Source: Carnegiea gigantea
Taxonomy: Eukaryota; Streptophyta; Magnoliopsida; Caryophyllales; Cactaceae
Direction of reading: 5' to 3'
Assembly: GCA_029747015.1 (NCBI GenBank)
Contig: JAKOGI010001261.1
Coordinates: 124,001 to 188,000 of the forward strand
DNA: 64,000 bases
This document shows positions 30,991 through 41,611 of this stretch, one piece after another. Position 1 is the stretch's first letter, and the number at the start of each line of letters is the position of its first letter. The notes beneath the pieces are model-generated. The model did no database searches and had not been told where the DNA came from. It was given only the letters and a program-made list of their open reading frames with translations. Made by a program: the position numbers and the translations under genes.

Positions 30991-31911
30991 TGATGGAGGT
31001 CCATCCTCAAGGTCTAAAAATGTTTCATTGATCCAAAATAATCAAGAAATCAACTCCAAAGTCACGGCCATGAGTCACTTGATGGCAAACACACAAGGTG
31101 ATACACCCGGGTTCTCATCCAGATTTTTACCCGGTTTTTGCTATCTTATTACATCGGCCTAAAGCATATTTTGGTGTCCGTTTTTTGGATGATTATCAAG
31201 TTCAGGATGTTAACTTTTAAGTCCAATTGGTTTCATATCATTTGGAATTCATTTGGTTACTTAAAACAGTTCATCTCTTGAACCTGTCCGGATTGCACTG
31301 CAAAATGCACGGTTTTGGTTTTCTGGTTTGTTCAGGGGGCAAATGACGTCCAAATGCTACGATTCCAAATGGAGGGTAAACTAGACATCTTGAGGTTTCC
31401 AACCATGTAAGAAACGTAGCAAATAGTCATCATTTGAGGTGTCAAACATGCGTTGCAAGTGGAGGCAGAAACTGGCTGCTTGACACCCGGTTGCTTAGCT
31501 TGGTGGTTTTCCTCCTTCAAGGGGTTTGCTTAAGGTGGAAGGCTGCCAAGCAGGTCATTTTGAGCTGCTTGATTAAGCACCACTCAGCTACTTGAGAGAG
31601 AGACACGTGGAGCTAGTGAAACGCCACCATTTTGCAAGCTCTCATTCGACCACTCAAGCATGACATGGCACACATGCAATTTTCAGTCCTTTTGAGGTGG
31701 CAGCCATGCTCTCTTACCTTCCTTGAAGGGAAATTGAGTCAACAAGGTTTCTTAATACTTAGGAAAGAGTTTAAGAAGGAAATCTTGTGTTTTGTAGCTT
31801 AAACTTTCAGCTTATGTATGTTTTAGCTTAAACCGTGTATTACTAAGCATAGGATTAGTTTAATGACTTTCCTTGCCTAGAAGGAAAGCTCTTTTCATGT
31901 AATCACAAGGC

Positions 31912-31919
31912 TATATAAG
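31912..31919 (+). promoter_or_regulatory. TATA box of the C1 5' LTR
   Basis: TATATAAG, also at 35091-35098 in the 3' LTR. It implies an R-U5 of about 590 bases. Confidence 0.6.
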
Positions 31920-32016
31920 TGCCTTGGCTGCTCTTTTGTAAAAACAAGTTTTGAGTATTGAAGTTGAGAGTAAAGACTTTGTGTCTTGAGATTTCTTAAA
32001 CACTTAACTTGCTTAT

Positions 32017-32151
32017 CCTTAATTGTGGCCGATTAAGGTGGTGACCAAGTGAGTCTTGATCTTGATTAGGTGGTGTATCTTATCCTAATCCAAGATTAAG
32101 GGCCCTAAGCTAAGTGATTAGTGGTGTATCTTATCTAATCATCTAGCTTAG
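32017..32151 (+). promoter_or_regulatory. U5 hairpin array of C1
   Basis: Three stem-loops in a row. 32017-32038: CCTTAAT/ATTAAGG. 32059-32096: ATCTTGATTAGG pairs with CCTAATC-C-AAGAT around TGGTGTATCTTAT. 32105-32151: CTAAGCTAAGTGATTAG pairs with CTAATCATCTAGCTTAG (two mismatches in 17) around the same loop. The loops are identical and the stems differ. Confidence 0.75.
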
Positions 32152-32412
32152 AACTATCCTACATTCATTAAACACACCTGAAGTTCATAAGCAAGCTCTA
32201 GGTTTCTCTCCTCTTAAACCATGAGCCTCTTTGGTGATCTTCTTAGTGTTTTTCATTCCCCATTACTTTCCTCACTTCCTTTACTCCTTTGATTCCTCTT
32301 TTCCACACAAAATCAAGCCTTGACTTAGCTGATTGCATCGAACTTCCTTTAACCTTCAAAGCCATCTCAAACCGTGGAAAGGGACTTACCTAGGCAAGCT
32401 AGGCAGTGAATT

Positions 32413-32449
32413 GGCACGGTCACCCCGTGCCATCAAGCACGGCCGTGCC
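32413..32449 (+). promoter_or_regulatory. GCACGG/CCGTGC cassette in the C1 5' LTR
   Basis: GGCACGG-TCACC-CCGTGCC (7-bp stem, 5-base loop) followed by the perfect 12-base palindrome GCACGGCCGTGC. The 3' LTR copy is at 35592-35628. Confidence 0.8.
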
Positions 32450-32540
32450 ACTCCTGGCCGTGAGAAATTGCTTGATTTCTAGCCTCCTTCGACGTGAGTT
32501 AACTTGGGTTGCTTCCCTTCCCTTGGACTTACATCATTTT

Positions 32541-32552
32541 TGGTATCAGAGC
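32541..32552 (+). other. Primer binding site of C1 (tRNA-iMet)
   Basis: TGGTATCAGAGC four bases after the LTR end. Confidence 0.95.
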
Positions 32553-32650
32553 AAGTTCAGAACTTGGCCTGAACCCCACGTCATTCCCAGCTTATCTCTG
32601 AAGTCATTTCAAACACAATCAAACACAAGCCGTTCATTCCTGCGATTACA

Positions 32651-34129
32651 ATGAGTACGAGCATGTCTGTGGAAGAAAGGCTTGAGGTTCTTTCCAAGCA
32701 AATGCAAGAAATAAGTGTGAGTAATCAAGAACTCAAGGCTCGAAATGAGTACTTGAGAAAACAGCTTGGAAACTACATGAAACAAAAGCAAAAGTTCCAA
32801 GAGCCACCCAGCATTCAAATTAGGACGGATTATGGCCATGAAAAGGAAGCTAGCAATGCATCTTCATTCTCTGAAGAGGATGTACCATTCGAAAGAACAC
32901 AAAGAAGGACACGGCCTACTTTCAACTCTAATGAATTCAAGGTTGAAATTCCTGAGTTTGAAGGTAAGTTAGATCCTGATGAGTTCATTGAATGGTTGCA
33001 AACAGTGGAACGCATCTTTGAGTTTAAGGAGATTCCGGAGGATAAGAAAGTCAAGATAGTTGCTCTTAGACTAAGGAAATATGCCTCCTTATGGTGGACA
33101 AACCTTAATGCTAAGAGAATTAGAGAAAGGAAGAGCAAGATTGCTACTTGGGACAAGATGAAAGCCAAGATGAAGGCACGGTTTTTGCCTTCCACATATG
33201 TCCAAGATCAATACATGCTCTTTCATCATTTGAATCAGGGTAAGATGAGTGTTGAAGAATATACTCGTGAGTTTGAGAAACTCATGATCAAATGTGACAT
33301 TCATGAGCCTGAAGAACAAACCATGGTTCGTTACCTAGGAGGGCTTGATCCTAGGATAGCCAACGTGGTTGAATTGCAAGCCTTCACCACTTTTGATGAG
33401 ATCTGTGTCTTAGCTCACAAAGTGGAACAACAAAGAAGGTCTCGATTTCATACCTGTGAAGAAGTTCCCACATTCCTTCCTCAAGAACAACCATTCAACA
33501 AGGGGAGCCCAAACCTTGTCCCTAAACCCATGGCCCCCCCACTTCCTACTCCACAAAAGAACCAAACACCACTACAAAGCCTACCCCCGCAACTTAAACC
33601 CAAGCATGGCACTTCCCGATGTTTTAAGTGCCAAGGATTTGGACACATAGCCGCCGATTGTGTCAATCGAAGAAGCATCACTCTGGCTGAGTGGGAGGCA
33701 ATTGGAAAGGAAGAAAAGGAGGAAGAAACTCAAGAAGAAGACCTTGAAGAAATTGAGATAACTGCTGATGAAGGTGAAATGCTACTCTTGGAGAAGATGT
33801 CTCCAAATTTTCATGAAGAAGAGCATGAACAACATATGAATATTCATGTTTGTATGTTATTCATTCCAAAGGAGCAAGACCATATCCCATCCTTTCCCCA
33901 CAAAATCATTCCATTCACATCTATCCAGGATCTCGCATGCTCAGGTCCTAAACTTGCTCAATTTACTCTCCCAAAGCAAAATCCAAACCCACCCCCCATC
34001 CATTCATTTCAACACCCACTTAAGTTTCACATGGCTGATGTGAGGAATACAGAAGCAAAGTTTAAACCAAGCTTATTTGAAGAGTTGATCCTTTTTCAGC
34101 CTAGTTCACCTTTGTTTGCTGTTGGGTAG
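32651..34129 (+). CDS. C1 Gag (492 aa, intact) without pol
   Basis: Starts at ATG 32651 (MSTSMSVEERLEVL), 98 bases after the PBS. Residues 1-60 look like a coiled coil. The gag core ([38 protein letters not shown]) runs to about 260, a proline-rich linker follows, and the CCHC knuckle CFKCQGFGHIAADC is near 325. It closely matches C2 Gag to this point. After an acidic stretch the sequence departs: about 110 residues with no match to PR or RT, ending FEELILFQPSSPLF. A TAG stop at 34127-34129 is followed in the same frame by 68 more codons running through the purine tract into the LTR (to 34348). It should form or join virus-like particles; pol must come from elsewhere. Confidence 0.93.
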   Translation: MSTSMSVEERLEVLSKQMQEISVSNQELKARNEYLRKQLGNYMKQKQKFQEPPSIQIRTDYGHEKEASNASSFSEEDVPFERTQRRTRPTFNSNEFKVEIPEFEGKLDPDEFIEWLQTVERIFEFKEIPEDKKVKIVALRLRKYASLWWTNLNAKRIRERKSKIATWDKMKAKMKARFLPSTYVQDQYMLFHHLNQGKMSVEEYTREFEKLMIKCDIHEPEEQTMVRYLGGLDPRIANVVELQAFTTFDEICVLAHKVEQQRRSRFHTCEEVPTFLPQEQPFNKGSPNLVPKPMAPPLPTPQKNQTPLQSLPPQLKPKHGTSRCFKCQGFGHIAADCVNRRSITLAEWEAIGKEEKEEETQEEDLEEIEITADEGEMLLLEKMSPNFHEEEHEQHMNIHVCMLFIPKEQDHIPSFPHKIIPFTSIQDLACSGPKLAQFTLPKQNPNPPPIHSFQHPLKFHMADVRNTEAKFKPSLFEELILFQPSSPLFAVG

Positions 34130-34348
34130 TACGTCCTTTCTGATTTGAGGATCAAATCTTCCCAACAAGGGGAGAATGATGGAGGTCCATCCTCAAGGTC
34201 TAAAAATGTTTCATTGATCCAAAATAATCAAGAAATCAACTCCAAAGTCACGGCCATGAGTCACTTGATGGCAAACACACAAGGTGATACACCCGGGTTC
34301 TCATCCAGATTTTTACCCGGTTTTTGCTATCTTATTACATCGGCCTAA
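34130..34348 (+). pseudogene. C1 in-frame tail beyond the gag stop, entering the 3' LTR
   Basis: In the same phase as the gag, it reads LRIKSSQQGENDGG across the purine tract (34164-34176) and ends PGFCYLITSA. The equivalent segment in C2 is fused to pol without a stop. It is either a relic or reached by stop readthrough. Confidence 0.6.
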
Positions 34349-35715
34349 AGCATATTTTGGTGTCCGTTTTTTGGATGATTATCAAGTTCAGGATGTTAAC
34401 TTTTAAGTCCAATTGGTTTCATATCATTTGGAATTCATTTGGTTACTTAAAACAGTTCATCTCTTGAACCTGTCCGGATTGCACTGCAAAATGCACGGTT
34501 TTGGTTTTCTGGTTTGTTCAGGGGGCAAATGACGTCCAAATGCTACGATTCCAAATGGAGGGTAAACTAGACATCTTGAGGTTTCCAACCATGTAAGAAA
34601 CGTAGCAAATAGTCATCATTTGAGGTGTCAAACATGCGTTGCAAGTGGAGGCAGAAACTGGCTGCTTGACACCCGGTTGCTTAGCCTGGTGGTTTTCCTC
34701 CTTCAAGGGGTTTGCTTAAGGTGGAAGGCTGCCAAGCAGGTCATTTTGAGCTGCTTGATTAAGCACCACTCAGCTACTTGAGAGAGAGACACGTGGAGCT
34801 AGTGAAACGCCACCATTTTGCAAGCTCTCATTCGACCACTCAAGCATGACATGGCACACATGCAATTTTCAGTCTTTTTGAGGTGGCTAGCCGTGCACTC
34901 TTGCCTCCCTAGCTGGGAAATTGAGTCAACAATTCCTTAATGCTTAGGAAAGGTTTAAGAAGATAAATTTGTGTTTTGTAGCTTAAACTTTCAGCTTTGT
35001 ATGTTTTAGCTTAAACCGTGTATTACTGCATAGGAAGTTTAATGACTTTCCTTGCCTAGAAGGAAAGCTCTTTTCATGTAATCACAAGGCTATATAAGTG
35101 CCTTGGCTGCTCTTTTGTAAAAACAAGTTTTGAGTATTGAAGTTGAGAGCAAAGACTTTGTGTCTTGAGATTTCTTAAACACTTAACTTGCTTATCCTTA
35201 ATTGTGGCCGATTAAGGTGGTGACCAAGTGAGTCTTGATCTTTGGTTAGGTGGTGTATCTTATCCTAATCCAAGATTAAGGGCCCTAAGCTAAGTGATTA
35301 GTGGTGTATCTTATCTAATCATCTAGCTTAGAACTATCCTACATTCATTAAACACACTTGAAGTTCATAAGCAAGCTCTAGGTTTCTCTCCTCTTAAACC
35401 ATGAGCCTCTTTGGTGATCTTCTTAGTGTTTTTCATCCCCATTACTTTCCTCACTTCCTTTACTCCTTTGATTCCTCTTTTCCACACAAAATCAAGCCTT
35501 GACTTAGCTGATTGCATCGAACTTCCTTTAACCTTCAAAGCCATCTCAAACCGTGGAAAGGGACTTACCTAGGCAAGCTAGGCAGTGAATTGGCACGGGC
35601 ACCCCGTGCCATCAAGCACGGCCGTGCCACTCCTGGCCGTGAGAAATTGCTTGATTTCTAGCTTCCTTCGACGTGAGTTAACTTGGGTTGCTTTCCTTCC
35701 CTTGGACTTACATCA
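34177..35715 (+). repeat. 3' LTR of C1 (1539 bp)
   Basis: Same boundaries as the 5' LTR. Diverges from it in the interval corresponding to 31690-31860. Confidence 0.95.
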
Positions 35716-35720
35716 AAAAG

Positions 35721-35884
35721 TTGAGGAAAAAGACTGCCTTGATTGCAAAAGAGTTGGCCAGCCTTGAAACTCCAAAGTTCCATGGCCAAAAGGAAGAATT
35801 CCCTCACTGGATTTCCAAGGTGGAGCAAGTCTTCACTCGCCACAACCTTGAAGAGCACGAGAAGTTTAAGGTGGTTAGTAAGAA
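35721..35884 (+). pseudogene. H gag N-terminal fragment after C1
   Basis: Joins 30973-30990 in frame to give about 60 codons (LRKKTALIAKELASLETPKF, WISKVEQVFTRHNLEEHEKF). It is similar to the start of the M2 gag, a compact Gag lacking the long N-terminus of gag-pol elements. Cut at 35885 by the K array; no continuation is found on the other side of K. H is therefore a remnant of a gag-only element with an E-like leader. Confidence 0.8.
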
Positions 35885-37139
35885 TGATGGAAATCCCTCC
35901 ATCCCTTTTGTTAAAAAAGAATGAAATCAAATTAGGTAATCTTATTATGCTGGTTTAAGGATGAATAAATCATCCAAGTCTTGATTAAACATTGAAACTG
36001 CAGGGCAAGGGTTAAATCCAGCAGCTAACCCGTTTTTGTGTGCTTAATTTCTCAAACATACTAAGGGTTTACATCTAATATTTTTTGATGGATTTGAAGA
36101 TCAAGATGTTAGCTTTCCAACAAATCAAGTTTCATCCAATTTGGACTTCATTTGGTCGTTCAAATCAGCAATAAAACCCAAGGTGTCAAAACTGCCCAGC
36201 AGGGCCAGGATGAACCCGGTTTTGTTCTTTTTATTTCTTATGATGTAGTTTAGATTAAATCTTGTATTTTTACATATTTTGGGTCCCCAAGATCTTAGAT
36301 TTCATGTACAATTGGAATTACCAGATTTGGAGTTCAATTGGTTAGTGAATTAAGCTAATTAGTAACCCTGTGCTGTTTTGGAGTCTAATCTGCACGGTTT
36401 GGGGAATCAAGCTGATTCAAGGGGCAAATGACGTCCAAATGCTACGATTCCAATTGGAGGGAAAACGAGACATCTTGAGGTTTCCAACCATGTAAGAAAC
36501 GTAGCAATTAGTCATCATTTGAGGTGTCAAACATGCGTTGCAATTGGAGGCAGAAACCGGCTGCTTGACACCCGGTTGCTTAGCCTGGTGGTTTTCCTCC
36601 TTCAAGGGGTTTGCTTAAGGTGGAAGGCTGCCAAGCAGGTCATTTTGAGCTGCTTGATTAATCACCACTCAGCTACTTGAGAGAGAGACACGTGGAGCTA
36701 GTGAAACGCCACCATTTTGCAAGCTCTCATTCGACCACTCAAGCATGACATGGCACACATGCATTTTTCAGTCCTTTTGAGGTGGCTAGCCGTGCACTCT
36801 TACCTTCTTTGAAGGGAAATTGAGTCAACAAGGTTTCTTAATTCTTAGGAAAGAGTTTAAGAAAGAAATCTTGAGTTTTGTAGCTTAAACTTTCAGCTTA
36901 TGCATGTTTAAGCTTAAACCGTGTGTAACTAAGCATAGGATTAGCTTAATGACTTTCCTTGCTTAGAAGGAAAGCCTTTTTTTCGTGTATTCAAAGGCCT
37001 TATAAATGCCTTTGCTGCTCTTTTGTAAACAACAAGCTTGAGTATTGAAATTAAGAAAAGACTTTGTGTCTTATGCTCCTCTCAAACACTTAATTTGCTT
37101 ATCCTTAATTAGACCGATTAAGGTGGTGTTCAAGTGAGT

Positions 37140-37187
37140 CTTAATCATTGATTAGGTGGTGTATCTGTATCCTAATCAAAGATTAAG
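37140..37187 (+). promoter_or_regulatory. U5 hairpin of K
   Basis: CTTAATCATTGATTAGG pairs with CCTAATCAAAGATTAAG (one mismatch in 17) around loop TGGTGTATCTGTAT. Confidence 0.75.
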
Positions 37188-37495
37188 GGCTCTAAGCTAA
37201 GTGATTGGTGGTGTATCTTATCTAATCACAAAGCTCAGAACTATCCCAAACACATTGAATTCACTTAAAGTTCATAAAGCTAGCTTTTGGATTCCTTAAA
37301 CCATAAGCGCTCTTTTGTGTTCTAATCAGTGAACTTCTCATTCTTTTCAATCCACACATTTCCTATCCCTTCTCATACTCTTTTCAAGCTTAATCAAGGC
37401 CAAGACTTCTTGCTTTGATTCAGTTTTTAGCCCAAACACAAAACCACTTCAAACCGTGAGAAATCACAAACTTTCGGCATGAAGGGCAGAAGTTT

Positions 37496-37532
37496 GGCAC
37501 AGCCACACCGTGCCCTTAAGCACGACCGTGCC
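37496..37532 (+). promoter_or_regulatory. GCACGG/CCGTGC cassette in K LTR 1
   Basis: Same arrangement as in C LTRs, with stem mutations in this copy (GGCACAG). Other K copies: 40349-40385, 43214-43249 and, on minus, 45274-45310. Confidence 0.7.
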
Positions 37533-37624
37533 CCCTTCAGTTTGTGAGTTTTCCACTTGTTTTGGTTGTGTTCTTGTTGTAAGTTGGCTTGGGTTGTTCC
37601 TACCCTTGAGACTTACATCAATTT

Positions 37625-37636
37625 TGGTATCAGAGC
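37625..37636 (+). other. Primer binding site, K unit 1
   Basis: TGGTATCAGAGC followed by a C-like leader (AAGTTCAGATCC). Confidence 0.95.
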
Positions 37637-37742
37637 AAGTTCAGATCCTTGCCTGAACCCCACGCTCCCAAATTAAATCCAAACACAAACAGCCTACTTA
37701 CGTTTCAAATCAATCCACAAAGAACCCTAGACCTCTTCCTTC

Positions 37743-38732
37743 ATGCCATCTTCAATGAACTTGGAGAAGGAACTAGCTTTTATTGATATTGGATATGCTT
37801 GCTTTGCAATTCCAAAATTTCGTGGCGAAAAGGAAGAGTTCACAGGTTGGTTATCTAAGGTGGAACGAGTTTTTGCTTGTTGTATCCTTAATGACCAAGA
37901 GAAGTTCAAAGTGGTTATTTCAAGATTGAGATGTTGTGCACTTCAGTGGTGGAATAAGTACAAGTTTGAGCGAAAAAAGAAGGGAAAAGAGAAGGTGAGA
38001 ACTTGGAAGAAATTGAGTAGTAAGATGAAGGGTTCCTTTTGCCCATCCGCTTACACGCCTATGAAAGAAAGTATCTCCATTAAACCCACGAGTTCATTCC
38101 CTTCCACCCCACAAAAAAAGCCAACCCCACAAATGATCTTTCCCTCACAACTTAGAAGGTGTCTCAAGTGCCAAGGGCTTGGACACTTAGCCACGGATTG
38201 CCCAAACAACAATGTTATTACCTCGGAAGAAAGGAAAGCCGTGAGAAAGGAGGAAAATCAGGAGGAAAAGAAGATGCCCTTAGTGGAAGAACCGAAGGAG
38301 GTTGAATTAGAGAAGGAAAAAGAAGAGGATGAAGAAGATGATCTTGAGGAGATAGAGATTGAGGCAAATAAAGGTGCTATGCTCACTTTAAACATCCACC
38401 ATCCACCTAGAAGCCATGAGCATCACATCCTTCCCACCACTTTTCATAAACCACCATCATTTTTTCCCACTCCACCCACACCTAAAACACTCAACCCAAA
38501 TTTCTGTCAATGCATTTCAGAACCATTACTAAAAGCTCCTAATTTTGAGTTCAGAGCATCTGAAGAATTGGTTCGAAGCAAGTCCAAGAAGTCCCCCACA
38601 TCCACCATCCAGATCAGCAAGGGGAAGGTAAAGAAAAAAGTCTCTAAGTTCAAACGAGACTTGTTTTCATGGTTGATTTTATTTCAACCAGAAATGAAGC
38701 AAAAGAGGAGTTCATTACCTACTATGATTTGA
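37743..38732 (+). CDS. K Gag, unit 1 (329 aa, intact)
   Basis: Starts at ATG 37743 (MPSSMNLEKELAF). It is a compact Gag. The N-terminal coiled-coil and the [10 protein letters not shown] segment of gag-pol elements are absent. The core keeps WLSKVERVFACC and ALQWWNKYKFERKKKG, followed by the knuckle CLKCQGLGHLATDC near residue 140 and a long acidic stretch. Beyond this, EPLLKAPNFEF resembles the linker between protease and RT in C2 (EPLLKASQHEF), suggesting an internal deletion that removed protease. The C-terminus contains LFSWLILFQP, close to LFEELILFQP of C1. The frame stops 28 bases before the LTR, so there is no LTR-encoded tail here. Confidence 0.9.
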   Translation: MPSSMNLEKELAFIDIGYACFAIPKFRGEKEEFTGWLSKVERVFACCILNDQEKFKVVISRLRCCALQWWNKYKFERKKKGKEKVRTWKKLSSKMKGSFCPSAYTPMKESISIKPTSSFPSTPQKKPTPQMIFPSQLRRCLKCQGLGHLATDCPNNNVITSEERKAVRKEENQEEKKMPLVEEPKEVELEKEKEEDEEDDLEEIEIEANKGAMLTLNIHHPPRSHEHHILPTTFHKPPSFFPTPPTPKTLNPNFCQCISEPLLKAPNFEFRASEELVRSKSKKSPTSTIQISKGKVKKKVSKFKRDLFSWLILFQPEMKQKRSSLPTMI

Positions 38733-38760
38733 GGGCAAATCATTTTTAACAAGGGGGGTA

Positions 38761-40473
38761 TGATGGAAATCCCTCCATCCCTTTTGTTAAAAAATAATCA
38801 AATCAAATTAGGTAATCTTATTATGCTGGTTTAAGGATGAATAAATCATCCAAGTTTTGATTAAACATTGAAACTGCAGGGCAAGGGTTAAATCCAGCAG
38901 CTAACCTGTTTTTGTGTGCTTAATTTCTCAAACATACTAAGGGTTTACGTCTACTATTTTTTGATGGATTTGAAGATAAAGATGTTAGCTTTCCAACAAA
39001 TCAAGTTTCATCCAATTTGGACTTCATTTGGTCGTTCAAATCAGCAATTAAACCCAAGGTGTCAAAACTGCCCAGCAGGGCCAGGATGAACTCTTTTTAT
39101 TTCTTATGATATAGTTTAGCTTAAGTCTTGAATTTTTACATATTTTGGGTCCCCAAGATCTTAGCTTTCATTTCCAATTGGAATTACCAGATTTGGAGTT
39201 CAATTGGTTAGTGAACTAAGCTAATTAGTAAACCTGTGCTGTTTTGGAGTCAATCTGCACGGTTTGGGAAATCAGGGTGATTCAAGGGGTAAATGACGTC
39301 CAATTGCTATGATTCAAAAAGGAGGGTAATCTAGACATCTTGAGGTTTCCAACCATGTAAGAAACGTAGCAATTAGTCATCATTTGAGGTGTCAAACATG
39401 CATTGCAACTGGAGGCAGAAACCGGCTGCTTGACACCCGGTTGCTTAGCTTGGTGGTTTTCCTCCTTCAAGGGGTTTGCTTAAGGTGGAAGGCTGCCAAG
39501 CAGGTCATTTTGAGCTGCTTGATCAAGCACCACTCAGCTACTTGAGAGAGAGACATGTGGAGCAAGTGAAACATCCCCATTTTGCAAGCCCTCATTCGAC
39601 CACTCAAGCATGACATGGCACACATGCAATTTTCAGTCCTTTTGAGGTGGCAGCCATGCTCTCTTACCTTCCTTGAAGGGAAATTGAGTCAACAAGGTTT
39701 CTTAATACTTAGGAAAGAGTTTAAGAAGGAAATCTTGTGTTTTGTAGCTTAAACTTTCAGCTTATGTATGTTTTAGCTTAAACCGTGTATTACTAAGCAT
39801 AGGATTAGTTTAATGACTTCCTTGCCTAGAAGGAAAGCTCTTTTCATGTAATCACAAGGCTATATAAGTGCCTTGGCTGCTCTTTTGTAAAAACAACAAG
39901 CTTGAGTATTGAAATTAAGAAAAGACTTTGTGTCTTGTGTTCCTCTCAAACACTTAACTTGCTTATCCTTAATTAGGCCGATTAAGGTGGTGTCCAAGTG
40001 AGTCTAATCATTGATTAGGTGGTGTATCTGTATCCTAATCAAAGGTTAAGGGCCTAAGCTAAGTGATTAGTGGTGTATCTTATCTAATCACAAGGCTTAG
40101 AACTATCCAGATTCCATTGAATTCACTAAAGTTCATGAAGTTAGCTTGGGTTCCTTAAACCAAAGCTCTCCTTTTTCATGTTCTAATCAGTGAACTTCAT
40201 TCCTCTCTTCTTTTTTTTCCTTCATATTCATTTCAAGCTTAATCAAGGCCAAGAATTCTTGCTTTGATTCAGTTTTGAGCCCAAAAACACAAAAGCCATC
40301 TCAAAAACCGTGAAAAATCACAAACTAGGCGTGCTTAGGCAGCAAGTTGGCACGGTGCCCCCGTGCCTTGAAGCACGATCGTGCCACCCCTGGTTCGAGA
40401 GTTTCCCACTTGTTTTGGTTGTGTTCCTGTTGTAAGTTAGCTTGGGTTGTTCCTACCCTTGAGACTTACATCA
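38761..40473 (+). repeat. K LTR 2 (1713 bp, shared by both units)
   Basis: 3' LTR of unit 1 and 5' LTR of unit 2. Lacks a 12-base segment present in LTRs 1 and 3 (after GCCAGGATGAA). Its region 39640-39890 is nearly identical to the C1 5' LTR, including TATATAAG at 39861-39868. Confidence 0.93.
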
Positions 40474-40476
40474 TTT

Positions 40477-40488
40477 TGGTATCAGAGC
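40477..40488 (+). other. Primer binding site, K unit 2
   Basis: TGGTATCAGAGC directly after LTR 2. Confidence 0.95.
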
Positions 40489-40594
40489 AAGTTCAGATCC
40501 TTGCCTGAACCCCACGCTCCCAAATTAAATCCAAACACAAACAGTCTACTTACGTTTCAAATCAATCCACAAAGAACCCTAGACCTCATCCTTC

Positions 40595-41583
40595 ATGCCA
40601 TCTTCAATGAACTTGGAGAAAGAACTAGCTTTTATTGATATTGGATATGCTTGCTTTGCAATTCCAAAATTCATGGCAAAATGGAAGAGTTCACAGGTTG
40701 GTTATCTAAGGTGGAACGAGTTTTTGCTTGTTGTATCCTTAATGACCAAGAGAAGTTCAAAGTGGTTATTTCAAGATTGAGATGTTGTGCACTTCAGTGG
40801 TGGAATAAGTACAAGTTTGAGCGAAAAAAGAAGGGAAAAGAGAAGGTGAGAACTTGGAAGAAATTGAGTAGTAAGATGAAGGGTTCCTTTTGCCCATCCG
40901 CTTACACGCCTATGAAAGAAAGTATCTCCATTAAACCCACGAGTTCATTCCCTTCCACCCCACAAAAAAAGCCAACCCCACAAATGATCTTTCCCTCACA
41001 ACTTAGAAGGTGTCTCAAGTGCCAAGGGCTTGGACACTTAGCCACGGATTGCCCAAACAACAATGTTATTACCTCGGAAGAAAGGAAAGCCGTGAGAAAG
41101 GAGGAAAATCAGGAGGAAAAGAAGATGCCCTTAGTGGAAGAACCGAAGGAGGTTGAATTAGAGAAGGAAAAAGAAGAGGATGAAGAAGATGATCTTGAGG
41201 AGATAGAGATTGAGGCAAATAAAGGTGCTATGCTCACTTTAAACATCCACCATCCACCTAGAAGCCATGAGCATCACATCCTTCCCACCACTTTTCATAA
41301 ACCACCATCATTTTTTCCCACTCCACCCACACCTAAAACACTCAACCCAAATTTCTGTCAATGCATTTCAGAACCATTACTAAAAGCTCCTAATTTTGAG
41401 TTCAGAGCATCTGAAGAATTGGTTCGAAGCAAGTCCAAGAAGTCCCCCACATCCACCATCCAGATCAGCAAGGGGAAGGTAAAGAAAAAAGTCTCTAAGT
41501 TCAAACGAGACTTGTTTTCATGGTTGATTTTATTTCAACCAGAAATGAAGCAAAAGAGGAGTTCATTACCTACTATGATTTGA
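40595..41583 (+). pseudogene. K Gag, unit 2 (frameshifted)
   Basis: Same start as unit 1 (MPSSMNLEKELAF at 40595) but one T is lost near 40671 and three substitutions cluster within the same ~20 bases. The frame shifts after about 25 codons. From there to the stop at 41583 the nucleotide sequence appears identical to unit 1, so the only break is at the N-terminus. Confidence 0.9.
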
Positions 41584-41611
41584 GGGCAAATCATTTTTAA
41601 CAAGGGGGGTA

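Larger units (their letters stand above)
30991..32536 (+). repeat. 5' LTR of C1 (1546 bp)
   Basis: TGATGGAGGTCCATCC to GGACTTACATCA. TATATAAG at 31912-31919. U5 hairpins at 32017-32038, 32059-32096 and 32105-32151. The GCACGG cassette (32413-32449) is inside this LTR, not after the PBS. Confidence 0.95.
30991..35715 (+). mobile_element. Element C1: gag-only (TR-GAG type) LTR retrotransposon in H gag
   Basis: 4725 bp flanked by AAAAG (30986-30990 and 35716-35720). LTRs are 30991-32536 and 34177-35715, with PBS 32541-32552. It has a single intact 492-codon gag frame and no RT or integrase. LTR and gag are of the C2 family, so C2-like elements are the likely source of pol in trans. The two LTRs differ mostly in one tract of about 180 bp (see findings). 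Confidence 0.96.
35885..37620 (+). repeat. K LTR 1 (1736 bp)
   Basis: TGATGGAAATCCCTCC to GAGACTTACATCA. The first ~520 bp are K-specific; from about 36417 onward it follows the C LTR. TATAAATG at 37001-37008. Hairpin 37140-37187. GCACGG cassette 37496-37532. Confidence 0.94.

Noticed and set aside
31332..31520. A 62-codon minus-strand frame (MKEENHQAKQPGV...) repeated in eight C and K LTR copies
   Set aside because: It lies within conserved LTR sequence in a run of LTR copies. Its conservation is explained by LTR homology, and no coding bias or start context supports translation. One copy (around 46200) is broken.
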